This document shows positions 7,875 through 16,197 of a DNA stretch of 21,980 bases, one piece after another. The notes below the pieces were generated by a model. The model had not been told where the DNA came from, made no database searches, and saw nothing but the letters and a program-made list of their open reading frames with translations. Each line of letters begins with the position of its first letter. Within the stretch, counting starts at the first letter, position 1. Position numbers and translations under genes: made by a program. Source of the stretch: an uncultured Eubacteriales bacterium (GTDB lineage: Bacteria > Bacillota > Clostridia > Oscillospirales > Acutalibacteraceae); NCBI GenBank assembly GCA_934444365.1, contig CAKSCM010000024.1, positions 1 through 21,980 on the forward strand. The letters run 5' to 3'.

Positions 7875-8753
7875 TTAAACCTTTTCGTTTATCTTTTTGC
7901 CGAGTATTCCGGTCGGCCTTACAAGCAGAACGATTATAAGCACCAAAAACACCACTGCATCGGCAAGCTGGGGTGAAATATACGCCTTTGAGAGATTCTC
8001 GATTATTCCGAGAAGTATACCGCCTATCATGGCTCCCGGTATGCTGCCTATTCCGCCGAAAACCGCCGCAACAAAGGCTTTGATGCCCGGCATTGAGCCG
8101 GTATAAGCGCTGATTTGCGGATAGGATGAGCAAAGCAGCACGCTCGCAACCGCGGCAAGCGCCGAGCCGATTGCAAAGGTAAGCGAAATGGTCGAATTGA
8201 CGTTTATACCCATCAACTGAGCCGCTCCCTTATCCTCAGACACCGCAAGCATCGCGCGTCCGCGCTTTGTTTTGTTTATAAACAGGGTAAGAGCTACCAT
8301 TATAACAACCGAAACGGCTATGGTAACAATGGTCTCGCCCGATACCGAAAGCTGATCGTTTATAACCAGGGGAGGGACGTTGACGACCGAAACAAAGGTC
8401 TGAGCTGCCGAACCGAAAATCAGAAGCGCTAAATTCTGCAGCAGATACGAAACGCCGATTGCGGTTATAAGCACCGCCAGAGCCGGCGCGTTACGAAGCG
8501 GCTTGTATGCGGTCTTTTCGATTAAAACACCCAGCACGGTACAAACAATTATACCTATTATTACAGCAAGCCATACCGGACACCATGTGGTCGACATGGC
8601 GGTAAATACCGTAAAGCCTCCGACCATTATTATGTCGCCGTGTGCAAAGTTAAGCATCTTCGCTATGCCGTAAACCATTGTATACCCAAGCGCTATCAAC
8701 GCATATATACTGCCGAGACTGATACCGTTTATTAGGTATGACACAAAACTCAT
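7875..8753 (-). CDS. livH: Branched-chain amino acid ABC permease LivH
   Basis: An integral membrane permease of about 292 residues with eight or so hydrophobic helices. Hallmark LivH sequence includes GSIYALIALGYTMVYGI near the start, LNFAHGDIIMVGGF, and AFVAAVFGGIGSIPGAMIGG in the C-terminal half. The longest frame runs upstream to 8903, but the extra 50 residues lie over the promoter and look non-coding. Family-like sequence starts at the ATG at 8753, preceded by AAGGG, so I chose that. It is the first gene of livH-M-G-F. No substrate-binding protein (LivJ/LivK) is encoded here, although it usually accompanies these genes. Confidence 0.93.
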   Translation of the reverse strand: MSFVSYLINGISLGSIYALIALGYTMVYGIAKMLNFAHGDIIMVGGFTVFTAMSTTWCPVWLAVIIGIIVCTVLGVLIEKTAYKPLRNAPALAVLITAIGVSYLLQNLALLIFGSAAQTFVSVVNVPPLVINDQLSVSGETIVTIAVSVVIMVALTLFINKTKRGRAMLAVSEDKGAAQLMGINVNSTISLTFAIGSALAAVASVLLCSSYPQISAYTGSMPGIKAFVAAVFGGIGSIPGAMIGGILLGIIENLSKAYISPQLADAVVFLVLIIVLLVRPTGILGKKINEKV

Positions 8754-8844
8754 GTTTTTTACACGCCCTTTTATACAACAAAAACACCGGGAATCCGGAA
8801 ATATATATCCGAAAACCTGCATTTCTATACATTTATATTTATTT

Positions 8845-8873
8845 ATTATATCAAAGCCCTCCGTTATGTGCAA
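8845..8873 (-). promoter_or_regulatory. Promoter of the livHMGF operon
   Basis: On the minus strand, -35 TTGCAC (plus positions 8868-8873) and a perfect -10 TATAAT (8845-8850) are separated by 17 bp. Transcription would start near 8838, giving a leader of about 85 nt before livH. Confidence 0.8.
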
Positions 8874-9034
8874 TGTTGTTTTTAACTTTATCTGTTTTAA
8901 CACATTAAAGCGCTGTTTCGTTATTTCTTTTCGTTAACTGTGCCGCATTAGGATAAAAAATAGTTTATATTTTACATTTTTTGGTCACTGATACGTGGCC
9001 ATCCGACAAAAATACCGTCACCCGAAATATGAGT
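8874..9034. other. Divergent intergenic region between liv and cop promoters
   Basis: This is the part of the 412-bp gap between livH and copZ that lies between the two divergent promoters. It is A+T-rich on the liv side. I see no open frame worth calling, no strong hairpin and no recognisable operator. Confidence 0.6.
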
Positions 9035-9063
9035 TTGACATAGCTAACCGACAGGTATATAAT
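9035..9063 (+). promoter_or_regulatory. Consensus promoter of copZA
   Basis: A perfect -35 TTGACA (9035-9040) and perfect -10 TATAAT (9058-9063) with a 17-bp spacer lie about 100 bp upstream of copZ. Such a strong promoter implies repression when copper is low, but no regulator gene is in the window. Confidence 0.88.
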
Positions 9064-9107
9064 GTGTACGAAAACGGTATGTTTACTTCTTGCCATGCAA
9101 TAAAGAC

Positions 9108-9117
9108 CGACCGGTCG
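9108..9117. promoter_or_regulatory. Palindrome in the copZA leader, possible operator
   Basis: CGACCGGTCG is a perfect 10-bp palindrome about 45 bp downstream of the -10 box and about 50 bp before copZ. It does not match the CopY box or the CsoR-type operators I know. A regulatory role is a guess from position. Confidence 0.3.
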
Positions 9118-9165
9118 ACCATAATAAATAATGTGTGACAATAAAAACGGAAAGGAAGATCTTAT

Positions 9166-9387
9166 ATGTTCGAAAAAACAAAGGAAGTTAAGCTAAGTAT
9201 TTCGGGGATGAGCTGCAACCACTGCGTAAACACCGTAACACAGGCCTTAAAATCGGTAAAGGGCGTAAAAAAGGTTGAGGTCTCGCTCGAAGATAAAACC
9301 GCGCATATAACCGCAAAGGAAACGGTAGCGGCAAGCGCGCTTACCGACGCCGTTTCGTCTGCCGGTTTTTCGGCAAAGGAGATGTAA
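9166..9387 (+). CDS. copZ: Copper chaperone CopZ-like heavy-metal-associated protein
   Basis: A small cytosolic protein of 73 residues made of one heavy-metal-associated domain. The metal-binding motif GMSCNHC puts Cys17 and Cys20 in the usual CxxC arrangement, and the length is normal for CopZ. The ATG is preceded by AAAGGAAG at suitable distance. It ends 5 nt before copA, whose ribosome binding site lies in the last codons of this gene, so the two are translated together. It would bind Cu(I) and hand it to CopA or a regulator. Metal specificity is inferred from the neighbouring ATPase. Confidence 0.93.
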   Translation: MFEKTKEVKLSISGMSCNHCVNTVTQALKSVKGVKKVEVSLEDKTAHITAKETVAASALTDAVSSAGFSAKEM

Positions 9388-9392
9388 TTTCC

Positions 9393-11543
9393 GTGACAAC
9401 CAAGGAAATAATCAGGGTTGGCGGAATGTCGTGCGTCAGGTGCTCGACAGCCGTTGAGCATGCTTTAAAGGCCGTAAACGGCGTAGTTTCGGCCGAGGTC
9501 TCGTACGCCTCGGGCCGGGCGGCAGTAGAATACGATCCGTCGCTTACCGACCGAAAAAAGCTTGAAAAGGCCATAAAATCCGCCGGATATTCTGTCATTC
9601 TCGACAGGGACGCCTACCGGAAGCGAGAGTTAAAAACCCTTAAAACGCTTTTTATAATATCGGCCGTTTTTGCGGTGCCGTTTCTCGTTATGATGGTGCT
9701 GATGTTCGTTTTGCCGAATTCTCCCGTAACCCATTTTTTACATCACAACGGACTTTTACAGCTTATTCTGACCCTGCCGGTCCAGTTCGGCGTAGGACTC
9801 AGGTTTTACAAAGGAGCCTTTCACTCCCTTGTAAACAAAAGCCCGAGCATGGATCTGCTTATCGTTTCGGGCACCACAGCCGCCTTCGGTTACAGCCTTT
9901 ACAATCTTCTAGCCGGTAAGAACGAATTTTATTTCGAAAGCTGCGTTATCATAATAACCCTTATTCTTTTCGGGAAAATGCTTGAAAGCCGGGCTAAAAA
10001 CCGCGCTTCGTCGGCAATTTCCAAGCTTATGGATCTGACTCCGAAAACGGCCATGGTTTTAAAGGACGGCAAATTCGTCGAGATTCCGGCCGAAAAGATC
10101 CAAAAGAACGACATTTTTCTCGTCCGTCCGGGCAAAAGTCTGCCGGCCGACGGTATTGTAACCAAGGGCAGCACCTCAATCGATGAGTCGATGCTCACCG
10201 GAGAAAGCATGCCGGTAAAAAAGGCCGAGGGCGACAAGGTCTTCGGCGGAACGGTAAACTCCACCGGCGTTATAGAAGTAAGGGCCGTCGGTATCGGCGA
10301 GGAGACCGTGCTTTCGTCAATAATAAAAATGGTGGAGGACGCCCAGTCCTCAAAAGCCCATATACAAAATGTCGCCGATAAGGTTTCGAGCTATTTTGTC
10401 CCGGCCGTGATGCTCATTGCACTTTTGACCTTTGGGATAAGCCTTGCTTTTTCGGTCGGATTATCGGGTGCCGTATCGCGCGCGGTCGCGGTTCTGGTTA
10501 TTGCCTGCCCTTGCTCGCTTGGACTTGCCACGCCGGCCGCCCTTACGGTCGGAATAGGCCGGGCGGCCACCATGGGAATACTGATAAAAAACGCCGACGC
10601 TCTTGAAAATACCTGCCGTATAAAGACGGTCATCTTCGATAAAACCGGCACCGTCACCGAGGGAAAACCGAGTGTTACCGACATATTCTCCCCCGAAATG
10701 CCAAAAGATAGGCTGCTTTGCCTTGCTGCCGCCGTCGAAAAAAATTCCGAGCATCCGCTCGCCCAGGCCGTAGTAAAAAGCGCCAAGGGCGATACTCCAC
10801 CTGCCGAAAATTTCGAGTCGGTAACGTCGGTTGGGGTAAAGGCCGAGATAAACGGCCGCACGGTAAAGGTCGGAAAGCCGGATTTCGGCAATACGGTAAA
10901 GGATATTCCGTCTGAAATTACCGATTACATCGCCGAGCATGAGGCCATGGGACAAACGGTTTTGTGCGTAAGCATTGACGACAGGGCCGTCGGTGCGCTG
11001 TCGGTAGCAGATAAGCTCAGCGCCGGCGTTAAAGAGGCTGTAAAAGAGCTCAAATCCCAGTCGATAATCCCGATAATGGCGACCGGCGACAATACCCGTA
11101 CGGCGCAAAGCACCGCAGCGGCCGCCGGAATTGATGACGTAAGGGCCGAATTAATGCCGCAGGATAAGCTCAATATTGTCGCCTCGGCGCAAAAAAACGG
11201 ACCGTGCGGATTTGTGGGCGACGGAATAAACGACGCGCCCTCTCTCGCCGCGGCCGACGTAGGCTTTGCCATATCGAGCGGTACCGACATAGCCATGGAG
11301 GCAGGCGACATAGTGCTTACCGGCGGCAGCATAACCCTGCTTCCGAACGCCGTAAAGCTCTCAAAAGCCACCATGCGGAAGATCAAGCAAAACCTGTTTT
11401 GGGCGTTTTTCTACAACAGCGCCTCGATTCCGCTGGCCGCTTTCGGACTGCTCTCCCCCATTCTCGCCGGTGCGGCGATGGCCTTCAGCTCGGTATCGGT
11501 GGTGACAAACTCCCTGCTGCTTAAAAGAACCCGTTTGAAATAG
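9393..11543 (+). CDS. copA: Copper-exporting P1B-type ATPase CopA
   Basis: A membrane ATPase of 716 residues that expels Cu(I) from the cytosol. One N-terminal heavy-metal-associated domain has GGMSCVRC (about residues 10-17). Next come hydrophobic helices, the actuator motif TGES (about 269-272), the intramembrane CPC motif in IACPCSLG (about 371-374), the phosphorylation site DKTGT (Asp416), SEHPLAQAV, TGDN, and GDGINDAP (from 609). Late helices carry FFYNS and FSSVSVVTNS, which match the YN and MxxSS-type copper signatures of P1B-1 pumps. Translation starts at GTG 9393, preceded by AAAGGAGA inside the end of copZ. I see no clear terminator after it. Confidence 0.97.
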   Translation: MTTKEIIRVGGMSCVRCSTAVEHALKAVNGVVSAEVSYASGRAAVEYDPSLTDRKKLEKAIKSAGYSVILDRDAYRKRELKTLKTLFIISAVFAVPFLVMMVLMFVLPNSPVTHFLHHNGLLQLILTLPVQFGVGLRFYKGAFHSLVNKSPSMDLLIVSGTTAAFGYSLYNLLAGKNEFYFESCVIIITLILFGKMLESRAKNRASSAISKLMDLTPKTAMVLKDGKFVEIPAEKIQKNDIFLVRPGKSLPADGIVTKGSTSIDESMLTGESMPVKKAEGDKVFGGTVNSTGVIEVRAVGIGEETVLSSIIKMVEDAQSSKAHIQNVADKVSSYFVPAVMLIALLTFGISLAFSVGLSGAVSRAVAVLVIACPCSLGLATPAALTVGIGRAATMGILIKNADALENTCRIKTVIFDKTGTVTEGKPSVTDIFSPEMPKDRLLCLAAAVEKNSEHPLAQAVVKSAKGDTPPAENFESVTSVGVKAEINGRTVKVGKPDFGNTVKDIPSEITDYIAEHEAMGQTVLCVSIDDRAVGALSVADKLSAGVKEAVKELKSQSIIPIMATGDNTRTAQSTAAAAGIDDVRAELMPQDKLNIVASAQKNGPCGFVGDGINDAPSLAAADVGFAISSGTDIAMEAGDIVLTGGSITLLPNAVKLSKATMRKIKQNLFWAFFYNSASIPLAAFGLLSPILAGAAMAFSSVSVVTNSLLLKRTRLK

Positions 11544-11618
11544 AAGTAAAAATACAAAAACGAAATTAAGATGGAGGGTAAGGGCGGACTCTCTGTCTTT
11601 TCGTTTGTTTGCCGACAA

Positions 11619-11647
11619 TTGACACCCGCTTTGCTTTAAGGTATTAT
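11619..11647 (+). promoter_or_regulatory. Promoter of the glycosyltransferase unit
   Basis: A perfect -35 TTGACA (11619-11624) and -10 TATTAT (11642-11647) with a 17-bp spacer lie about 130 bp before the glycosyltransferase gene. They separate this unit from copA. The leader between them contains several short G+C-rich inverted repeats but no recognised riboswitch. Confidence 0.82.
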
Positions 11648-11780
11648 GTAATGGTATAAAAGTGCCCCACCGGCGGAAATAACCGGGCAAAGCTACGACC
11701 GCCGCAATCGCCGCGCCGCTTTATCCGGTGTTATCCCGACAAAATTCAGATCACGTAAAAAGCAAAGGGGAAACGTAAAA

Positions 11781-13010
11781 ATGAAAATTATATATTTTAC
11801 GACCCTCGCCCCGTGCGGACGCGGCGAAAGCTTTGTTTTAAACGAGATCCGCGCGATGAAAAGCCTCGGCGCCGATATAACCGTAATGCCGGTAAGGAGC
11901 GAATACCGGTATAAAGGCGACGAATTAAGCGTTGTAAGGCTTCGTCCGCATGCCTCCTTAAAGGATTTTTTCTCGGCCGTTTTAATGCTGATTTCCCGTC
12001 CGGTAAAATGCCTTAGAGCGTGCGGCGATATGCTTTTTAAGGCAAACAGCATTAAAAACGGCTTTAAAAACCTCTTCTTTTTCAACAAGGCCTTGTGCTG
12101 CGCGCGGTATATAATCAAAAACGGCGGAGCCGATTTTATACATGCTCACTGGCTTGCGACCACCTCGTCGGTCGCTTATATCGTCTCTTATATAACCGGT
12201 ATTCCCTTTTGCATTACCGGTCATCGGTTTGATGTTTATGCCGATAATGCCATAAAGCAAAAGGGCAAAAGGGCGGCCTTTATCCGTCTTATAGACAAAA
12301 ACGGGCTAAATGCCGTAAAAACCGCACTTGATGACGAAAACAAAAAAAAGGCGGTGCTTATACATCTGGGAGCCGATATTCCCGAAAGCGCCCCGTCGCC
12401 CGAAATGCGTTTTGATACGGCAACCGACCGAAAAAGTTTTCCCTTCGCCGTTGCCGCTGCCCTTATTCCCGTAAAGGGACACAGATATCTTATCGAAGCG
12501 GCGGCTTTGTTGAAAAAACGGGGAATAGAAGGTTTTCGCTTTTTATGCTTCGGCGACGGGGAACTTAAAACCGAGCTTTCCTCACTTGCAAAAGGTCTCG
12601 GCGTCGACCGTCAGGTGGAATTTTATGGCAGCATTGACAACCGCAAGCTTCTTGAAATGTACAAGGAGAGCGAAATTTTTGCCGCCGTACTGCCGAGTGT
12701 CGATTTGGGACACAATCTTCACGAGGGAATCCCGGTATCGCTCATGGAGGCCATGGCAAACTCCCTGCCGGCAGTATCGACGAATACCGGCGGAATATAT
12801 GAGCTCCTCGGCAAAACACATGGGCTCTTATTGCCGGAAAAATCACCGGAGGCTTTGGCGGACGCCGCCGAAAGGCTGATTACCGACCGTGATTTTTATG
12901 TGAAAAGTGCTGCCGAATGCTTTAACATAGCGAAAAACGAATTTAACAACCTTAAAAATACGGAACTTTTGCTTGAAACAATAATAAAATCAACAAACGG
13001 AGGCTTTTAA
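11781..13010 (+). CDS. Glycosyltransferase family 4 protein
   Basis: A predicted cytosolic or membrane-associated GT-B-fold glycosyltransferase of 409 residues, likely adding a sugar in surface-polysaccharide synthesis. The acceptor domain carries HAHWLATTSS (about residues 121-130) and ITGHRFDVYADN. The donor domain includes CFGDGELKTEL and the E-x7-E motif EGIPVSLME (Glu315 to Glu323), then TNTGGIYELL. In the R-x4-K donor-phosphate motif the arginine is replaced by Ala227 while Lys232 is kept, an unusual change that could affect donor choice or activity. AAAGGGGA precedes the ATG. The next gene begins 3 nt after the stop, with its GGAGG inside this gene, so they form one unit. Confidence 0.9.
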   Translation: MKIIYFTTLAPCGRGESFVLNEIRAMKSLGADITVMPVRSEYRYKGDELSVVRLRPHASLKDFFSAVLMLISRPVKCLRACGDMLFKANSIKNGFKNLFFFNKALCCARYIIKNGGADFIHAHWLATTSSVAYIVSYITGIPFCITGHRFDVYADNAIKQKGKRAAFIRLIDKNGLNAVKTALDDENKKKAVLIHLGADIPESAPSPEMRFDTATDRKSFPFAVAAALIPVKGHRYLIEAAALLKKRGIEGFRFLCFGDGELKTELSSLAKGLGVDRQVEFYGSIDNRKLLEMYKESEIFAAVLPSVDLGHNLHEGIPVSLMEAMANSLPAVSTNTGGIYELLGKTHGLLLPEKSPEALADAAERLITDRDFYVKSAAECFNIAKNEFNNLKNTELLLETIIKSTNGGF

Positions 13011-13013
13011 AAA

Positions 13014-15818
13014 ATGTGGTACGACCTTATCAATAATGCCATAATACTGCTTGCCTCCCTTTCTCTCGGTTTTTTTCTTTTTAAGAAAAAATACAACGTC
13101 GCCTGTGCGCTGTCGATTGTTTTTTACTGCTGTCTGCCCGTTGCTAAATGGGGCTCGTACAGCATGAACTCGGCCTATTTTATAACGGCTGTTTTAGGTG
13201 TTTTTTACATAATCGCCTTTAAAAGAAAGGAAATTCGCCCCCTTTTATGGCAAAGAATCTACCTCGGCCTTATGTCGGCCGGCATAGTTTTCATGGCGAT
13301 CGGCTGGATAGCCTTCGGACGTGCGACGTTTTCGGGACTTGCCTCCTTTGCCGGCGCTTTGCAATACATGCTCGGGGCATTTTTTCTATCATCCGTTATG
13401 TCGCTGTGCAAAAAAAGCGGATTGTCGCTCAGACGCGCTATGTACTCCGCCTTTACATCAATAACGGTATTAGACGGAGCTTTTGCGCTTTTTCAGCTTG
13501 CATTTTACAAGCCGGCCCTGTTTGCTACATATCAGCTTTTTGTGTCGCCCATACGAAAGGGACCTATAATCAGCGCAATTTCCACCGGGCGCTTTGTAAG
13601 GGCCTTCGGCTGCACCTACACCCCGATATTTTTAGGCGTTATATCGCTTTGCTTATGCGCTTTTATTTTAGGCGACGTTATTGTGTGCCCGAAAAGGAAT
13701 GTCCGGCGTGCTTTGCTTTTTGCGGCGAGCAGTATTGTCGGACTTATGGCACTGAGCAAAACCATAATTCTCGGAATAATAATACAGCTTGTTTTATTTG
13801 TTTTACTGCTCGTTTTCAGCTCGCTTAAAGAAAGAAAGATAAAAATAAACTTAAAGAAAATCATAAGCATCTGTTTGACCTACTTTTTAATAACCGTCGC
13901 CTCCTTTTCGGCGGTTTATGCCTTTGGCGTTGCGGCCGGCAACGGAGAATATGTAAACCATTATTACTCGTCGCTGCTTGATCCGGCCCGTGCGCTCGAC
14001 TCCCGTTACAGCGGCATTTTTGCCGATAACGACGCCGACCGCGAGGAATCAGAGGACGAAAACGAGATGCACGGAATCACCCTCGATGCATTTGAGGTGT
14101 TCAGCGAACACCCCGTAGTCGGGGTAGGTCCTCAGGCGGTAAAAGGGGAATTTTTGGGCGACTCCCAGTTTATAATAGTGCTGCACGACGGCGGAATACT
14201 TATGTTTTTGTGCTATGCTCTGTATTATGCCGCCTTGTTTTTCGCCTGTTTATCGGGCAAGGAAAATTTAAAAATAATCCCCGTGCTCGGAGCCCTCGGC
14301 GCATGCTGCCTTTCGATTCCGGCTTTGTACAGCGCATGCACCATTCCCTTTTCGGCCCTTATAATTCCGGATGACGAAAAGCTGCAGCTTAACCCCTTCA
14401 CCCGTAAATCCAAAGAAAACGGGGCGCCGAAAAAAGTTGAAAAAGCCGAGGACGAACTCCGCAAGAGCTCCAGAGAAACACCACAAAAGTCTCAAACGGA
14501 GACAGCCCGAGATTTCTCCCAAGAAGCATTAAAAGCAACACCGACAGAATCCTCCAGGGCGACACAACGCGATTTTCCCCAAGAGATGACACCACGAAAA
14601 ATCAGACTCGTACAGGTAATACCGGCCCCCGGAACAGGCGGCGCGGAGGTGTTTTTGTCACAGCTTTGCCGCAATATCGACAAGAATCGCTTTGAGATTC
14701 ACCTTGTTTTTCTTTACGGCAACGGCGATATTGATGATATCGATAATACGAATAATATAAATAATGCAGGCAATCGCGACGATATTAGCAGCAAGACCGG
14801 CTCCGCCTGCTCTTTTGATGGCTTTGACGAAGCGAAATCATCCGAGCTTTCGCTCTTTAAAAACGCCGGCATTAAAAAAATATATCGCATGGGCAAGAAA
14901 AGGGGGCTTGATTTGGGACTTATTATTCGCCTCAGACGGCTGTACGGCAAAATTCGCCCCGATATCATCCACACCCACCTTTACGCCTGTGTTTATTCCC
15001 GCTTCGCCGCAAGAAAGCTCCGTTTTGAAAATGCAAGGCAATTTCACACGGTCCACAACATGGCAAGACAGGAGCTGCCGTTTTTTCACCGCTCGGTTAT
15101 GCGACGCGCTTACAAAAAGGGCGGCATAACCCCGATAGCTATATCAAAAGCCGTTGCAAAAAGCGTTGAATGCGAGTATAAAATCAATAATTTCCCGATT
15201 GTATTCAACGGAATCGATCGCTCGGCCATTATAAAAAAAGAAACAAGCGAAGAAAACGGCGAATTTAAAAACGAAGTTAAATTCATATGCGCCGCAAGGT
15301 TTTTTCCGCAAAAAAACCACCGGCTGCTCATTTCCGCTTTCGCCGGTTTGTTAAAAGAACACCCCCATTTAAATGCAAGCCTCACCTTAGCAGGCGACGG
15401 TCCCACAAAGGCGGAGGCCCTCTTGCTTTGCAAAGAGCTCGGAATCTCAAAAAACGTAATATTCCCAGGTGTTATAAGCAACCTGCCAAAAAGGCTGTGT
15501 GAATACGACGCTTTTGTCCTCTCGTCCGATTACGAAGGACTTCCCATCTCGGTCATAGAGGCTATGTCGGCCGCCCTCCCCGTAATAACCACGAATGCAG
15601 GAGGGGTCGGCGAGCTGATAGAAAACAAGGTAAACGGCATTGTCGTACCGGTAGGCGACCTGCAAGCACTGAAAAATGCGATGGCCGAAATTTCTCAAAA
15701 CAAAAAAATGCGCCGCGACATGGGCAAAGCATCATATCTTATATCGGAAGGCTTTGATATCGGCGCATGCGCCAAAGGATACGAAGATATCTTCGAAAAA
15801 GCCCTTGGCATATTATAA
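13014..15818 (+). CDS. Fusion of O-antigen ligase/polymerase-like membrane domain and GT4 glycosyltransferase
   Basis: A single open frame of 934 residues. Residues 1 to about 450 contain roughly ten to twelve hydrophobic helices and a Wzy/WaaL-type segment, with HPVVGVGPQAV (about 365-375) followed by an Asp-containing loop and HDGGILMF. About 455-528 is a hydrophilic linker rich in Lys, Glu, Ser, Thr and Gln. Residues 529-930 form a GT4 glycosyltransferase: VIPAPGTGGAEVF at its start, intact R-x4-K (Arg762, Lys767), AGDGP, and E-x7-E in EGLPISVIE (Glu841 to Glu849). An Asn/Asp-rich insertion (about 569-613) interrupts the first GT half. Start GGAGG at 12999-13003. The fusion suggests coupled sugar transfer and polymer assembly at the membrane, which is inference. 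A misassembly is unlikely because the frame is continuous. Confidence 0.87.
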   Translation: MWYDLINNAIILLASLSLGFFLFKKKYNVACALSIVFYCCLPVAKWGSYSMNSAYFITAVLGVFYIIAFKRKEIRPLLWQRIYLGLMSAGIVFMAIGWIAFGRATFSGLASFAGALQYMLGAFFLSSVMSLCKKSGLSLRRAMYSAFTSITVLDGAFALFQLAFYKPALFATYQLFVSPIRKGPIISAISTGRFVRAFGCTYTPIFLGVISLCLCAFILGDVIVCPKRNVRRALLFAASSIVGLMALSKTIILGIIIQLVLFVLLLVFSSLKERKIKINLKKIISICLTYFLITVASFSAVYAFGVAAGNGEYVNHYYSSLLDPARALDSRYSGIFADNDADREESEDENEMHGITLDAFEVFSEHPVVGVGPQAVKGEFLGDSQFIIVLHDGGILMFLCYALYYAALFFACLSGKENLKIIPVLGALGACCLSIPALYSACTIPFSALIIPDDEKLQLNPFTRKSKENGAPKKVEKAEDELRKSSRETPQKSQTETARDFSQEALKATPTESSRATQRDFPQEMTPRKIRLVQVIPAPGTGGAEVFLSQLCRNIDKNRFEIHLVFLYGNGDIDDIDNTNNINNAGNRDDISSKTGSACSFDGFDEAKSSELSLFKNAGIKKIYRMGKKRGLDLGLIIRLRRLYGKIRPDIIHTHLYACVYSRFAARKLRFENARQFHTVHNMARQELPFFHRSVMRRAYKKGGITPIAISKAVAKSVECEYKINNFPIVFNGIDRSAIIKKETSEENGEFKNEVKFICAARFFPQKNHRLLISAFAGLLKEHPHLNASLTLAGDGPTKAEALLLCKELGISKNVIFPGVISNLPKRLCEYDAFVLSSDYEGLPISVIEAMSAALPVITTNAGGVGELIENKVNGIVVPVGDLQALKNAMAEISQNKKMRRDMGKASYLISEGFDIGACAKGYEDIFEKALGIL

Positions 15819-15958
15819 AAAACGACCGATAAAACTCGGTTTATTCTCCCCCGACGGAACAATGCGCACCGGCGGCAGCATTCACAAGGAGGCAATCTTT
15901 CAAAGCGGCAGCATTTAAGACTTGATAAAGCTAAATCAGGTATTTAAATAAGATAAAG
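15819..15958. other. Intergenic region after the fusion gene
   Basis: No convincing gene. A small hairpin ACCGA/TCGGT lies just after the stop codon, and the 11-mer GCGGCAGCATT occurs twice (near 15873 and 15905). An open frame overlapping the fusion gene runs to 15918 but looks like a shadow. Confidence 0.5.
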
Positions 15959-15993
15959 AAAAAGGCTGTAAAATTATTTTACAGCCTTTTTTT
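15959..15993 (+). terminator. Rho-independent terminator of the glycosyltransferase unit
   Basis: A perfect 12-bp stem, 15962-15973 with 15977-15988, has a TTA loop and is followed by a T-run. It lies about 140 bp after the fusion gene. An A-run precedes the stem, so it may also stop transcription coming from the minus strand. Confidence 0.9.
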
Positions 15994-16060
15994 ACTTTTA
16001 TGTAACGAAATACAAAGACGATTTTCGGGCAAACGGGTCGCTTAAATTCGCCTAAATCTC

Positions 16061-16086
16061 TTAATTTATCGCAAGGGATAAATTAA
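16061..16086. repeat. Perfect 10-bp inverted repeat
   Basis: TTAATTTATC (16061-16070) and GATAAATTAA (16077-16086) form a perfect A+T-rich hairpin with a 6-nt loop, in the gap between the convergent glycosyltransferase and V-ATPase units. No T-run follows. Its role is unknown. Confidence 0.75.
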
Positions 16087-16090
16087 CCCC

Positions 16091-16118
16091 TTTTACCTTT
16101 TGCCTTTTACCTTTTGCC
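16091..16118 (+). repeat. Two exact 14-bp tandem repeats
   Basis: TTTTACCTTTTGCC occurs twice in direct succession and is followed by the short palindrome AATTGTCAATT (about 16120-16130). It lies in the convergent intergenic region. It could be a remnant of a dispersed intergenic repeat, which cannot be tested here. Confidence 0.8.
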
Positions 16119-16154
16119 CAATTGTCAATTTCTTCTTTTTAAAACGTCCGGACA

Positions 16155-16185
16155 AATCCGACGTCGTTCGAAAACGACTGCCGGA
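16155..16185 (-). terminator. Hairpin after the V-ATPase E gene, probable terminator
   Basis: GTCGTT (16163-16168) and AACGAC (16173-16178) pair around a 4-nt loop that reads TTCG on the minus strand, a stable tetraloop. CCG/CGG pairs extend it. It starts about 10 nt past the subunit E stop. The T-tract after it is short (CGTTTTAAAAAG), so termination efficiency is uncertain. Confidence 0.5.
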
Positions 16186-16197
16186 CATCTCCGATAA

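Noticed and set aside
8754..8903. N-terminal extension of LivH
   Set aside because: It covers the predicted -10 box and leader, is unlike permease sequence, and standard LivH length fits the start at 8753.
15676..15918. Plus-strand frame running past the end of the fusion gene
   Set aside because: Most of it is a frame shadow of the GT4 domain, and the non-overlapping tail is about 30 residues without a start signal.
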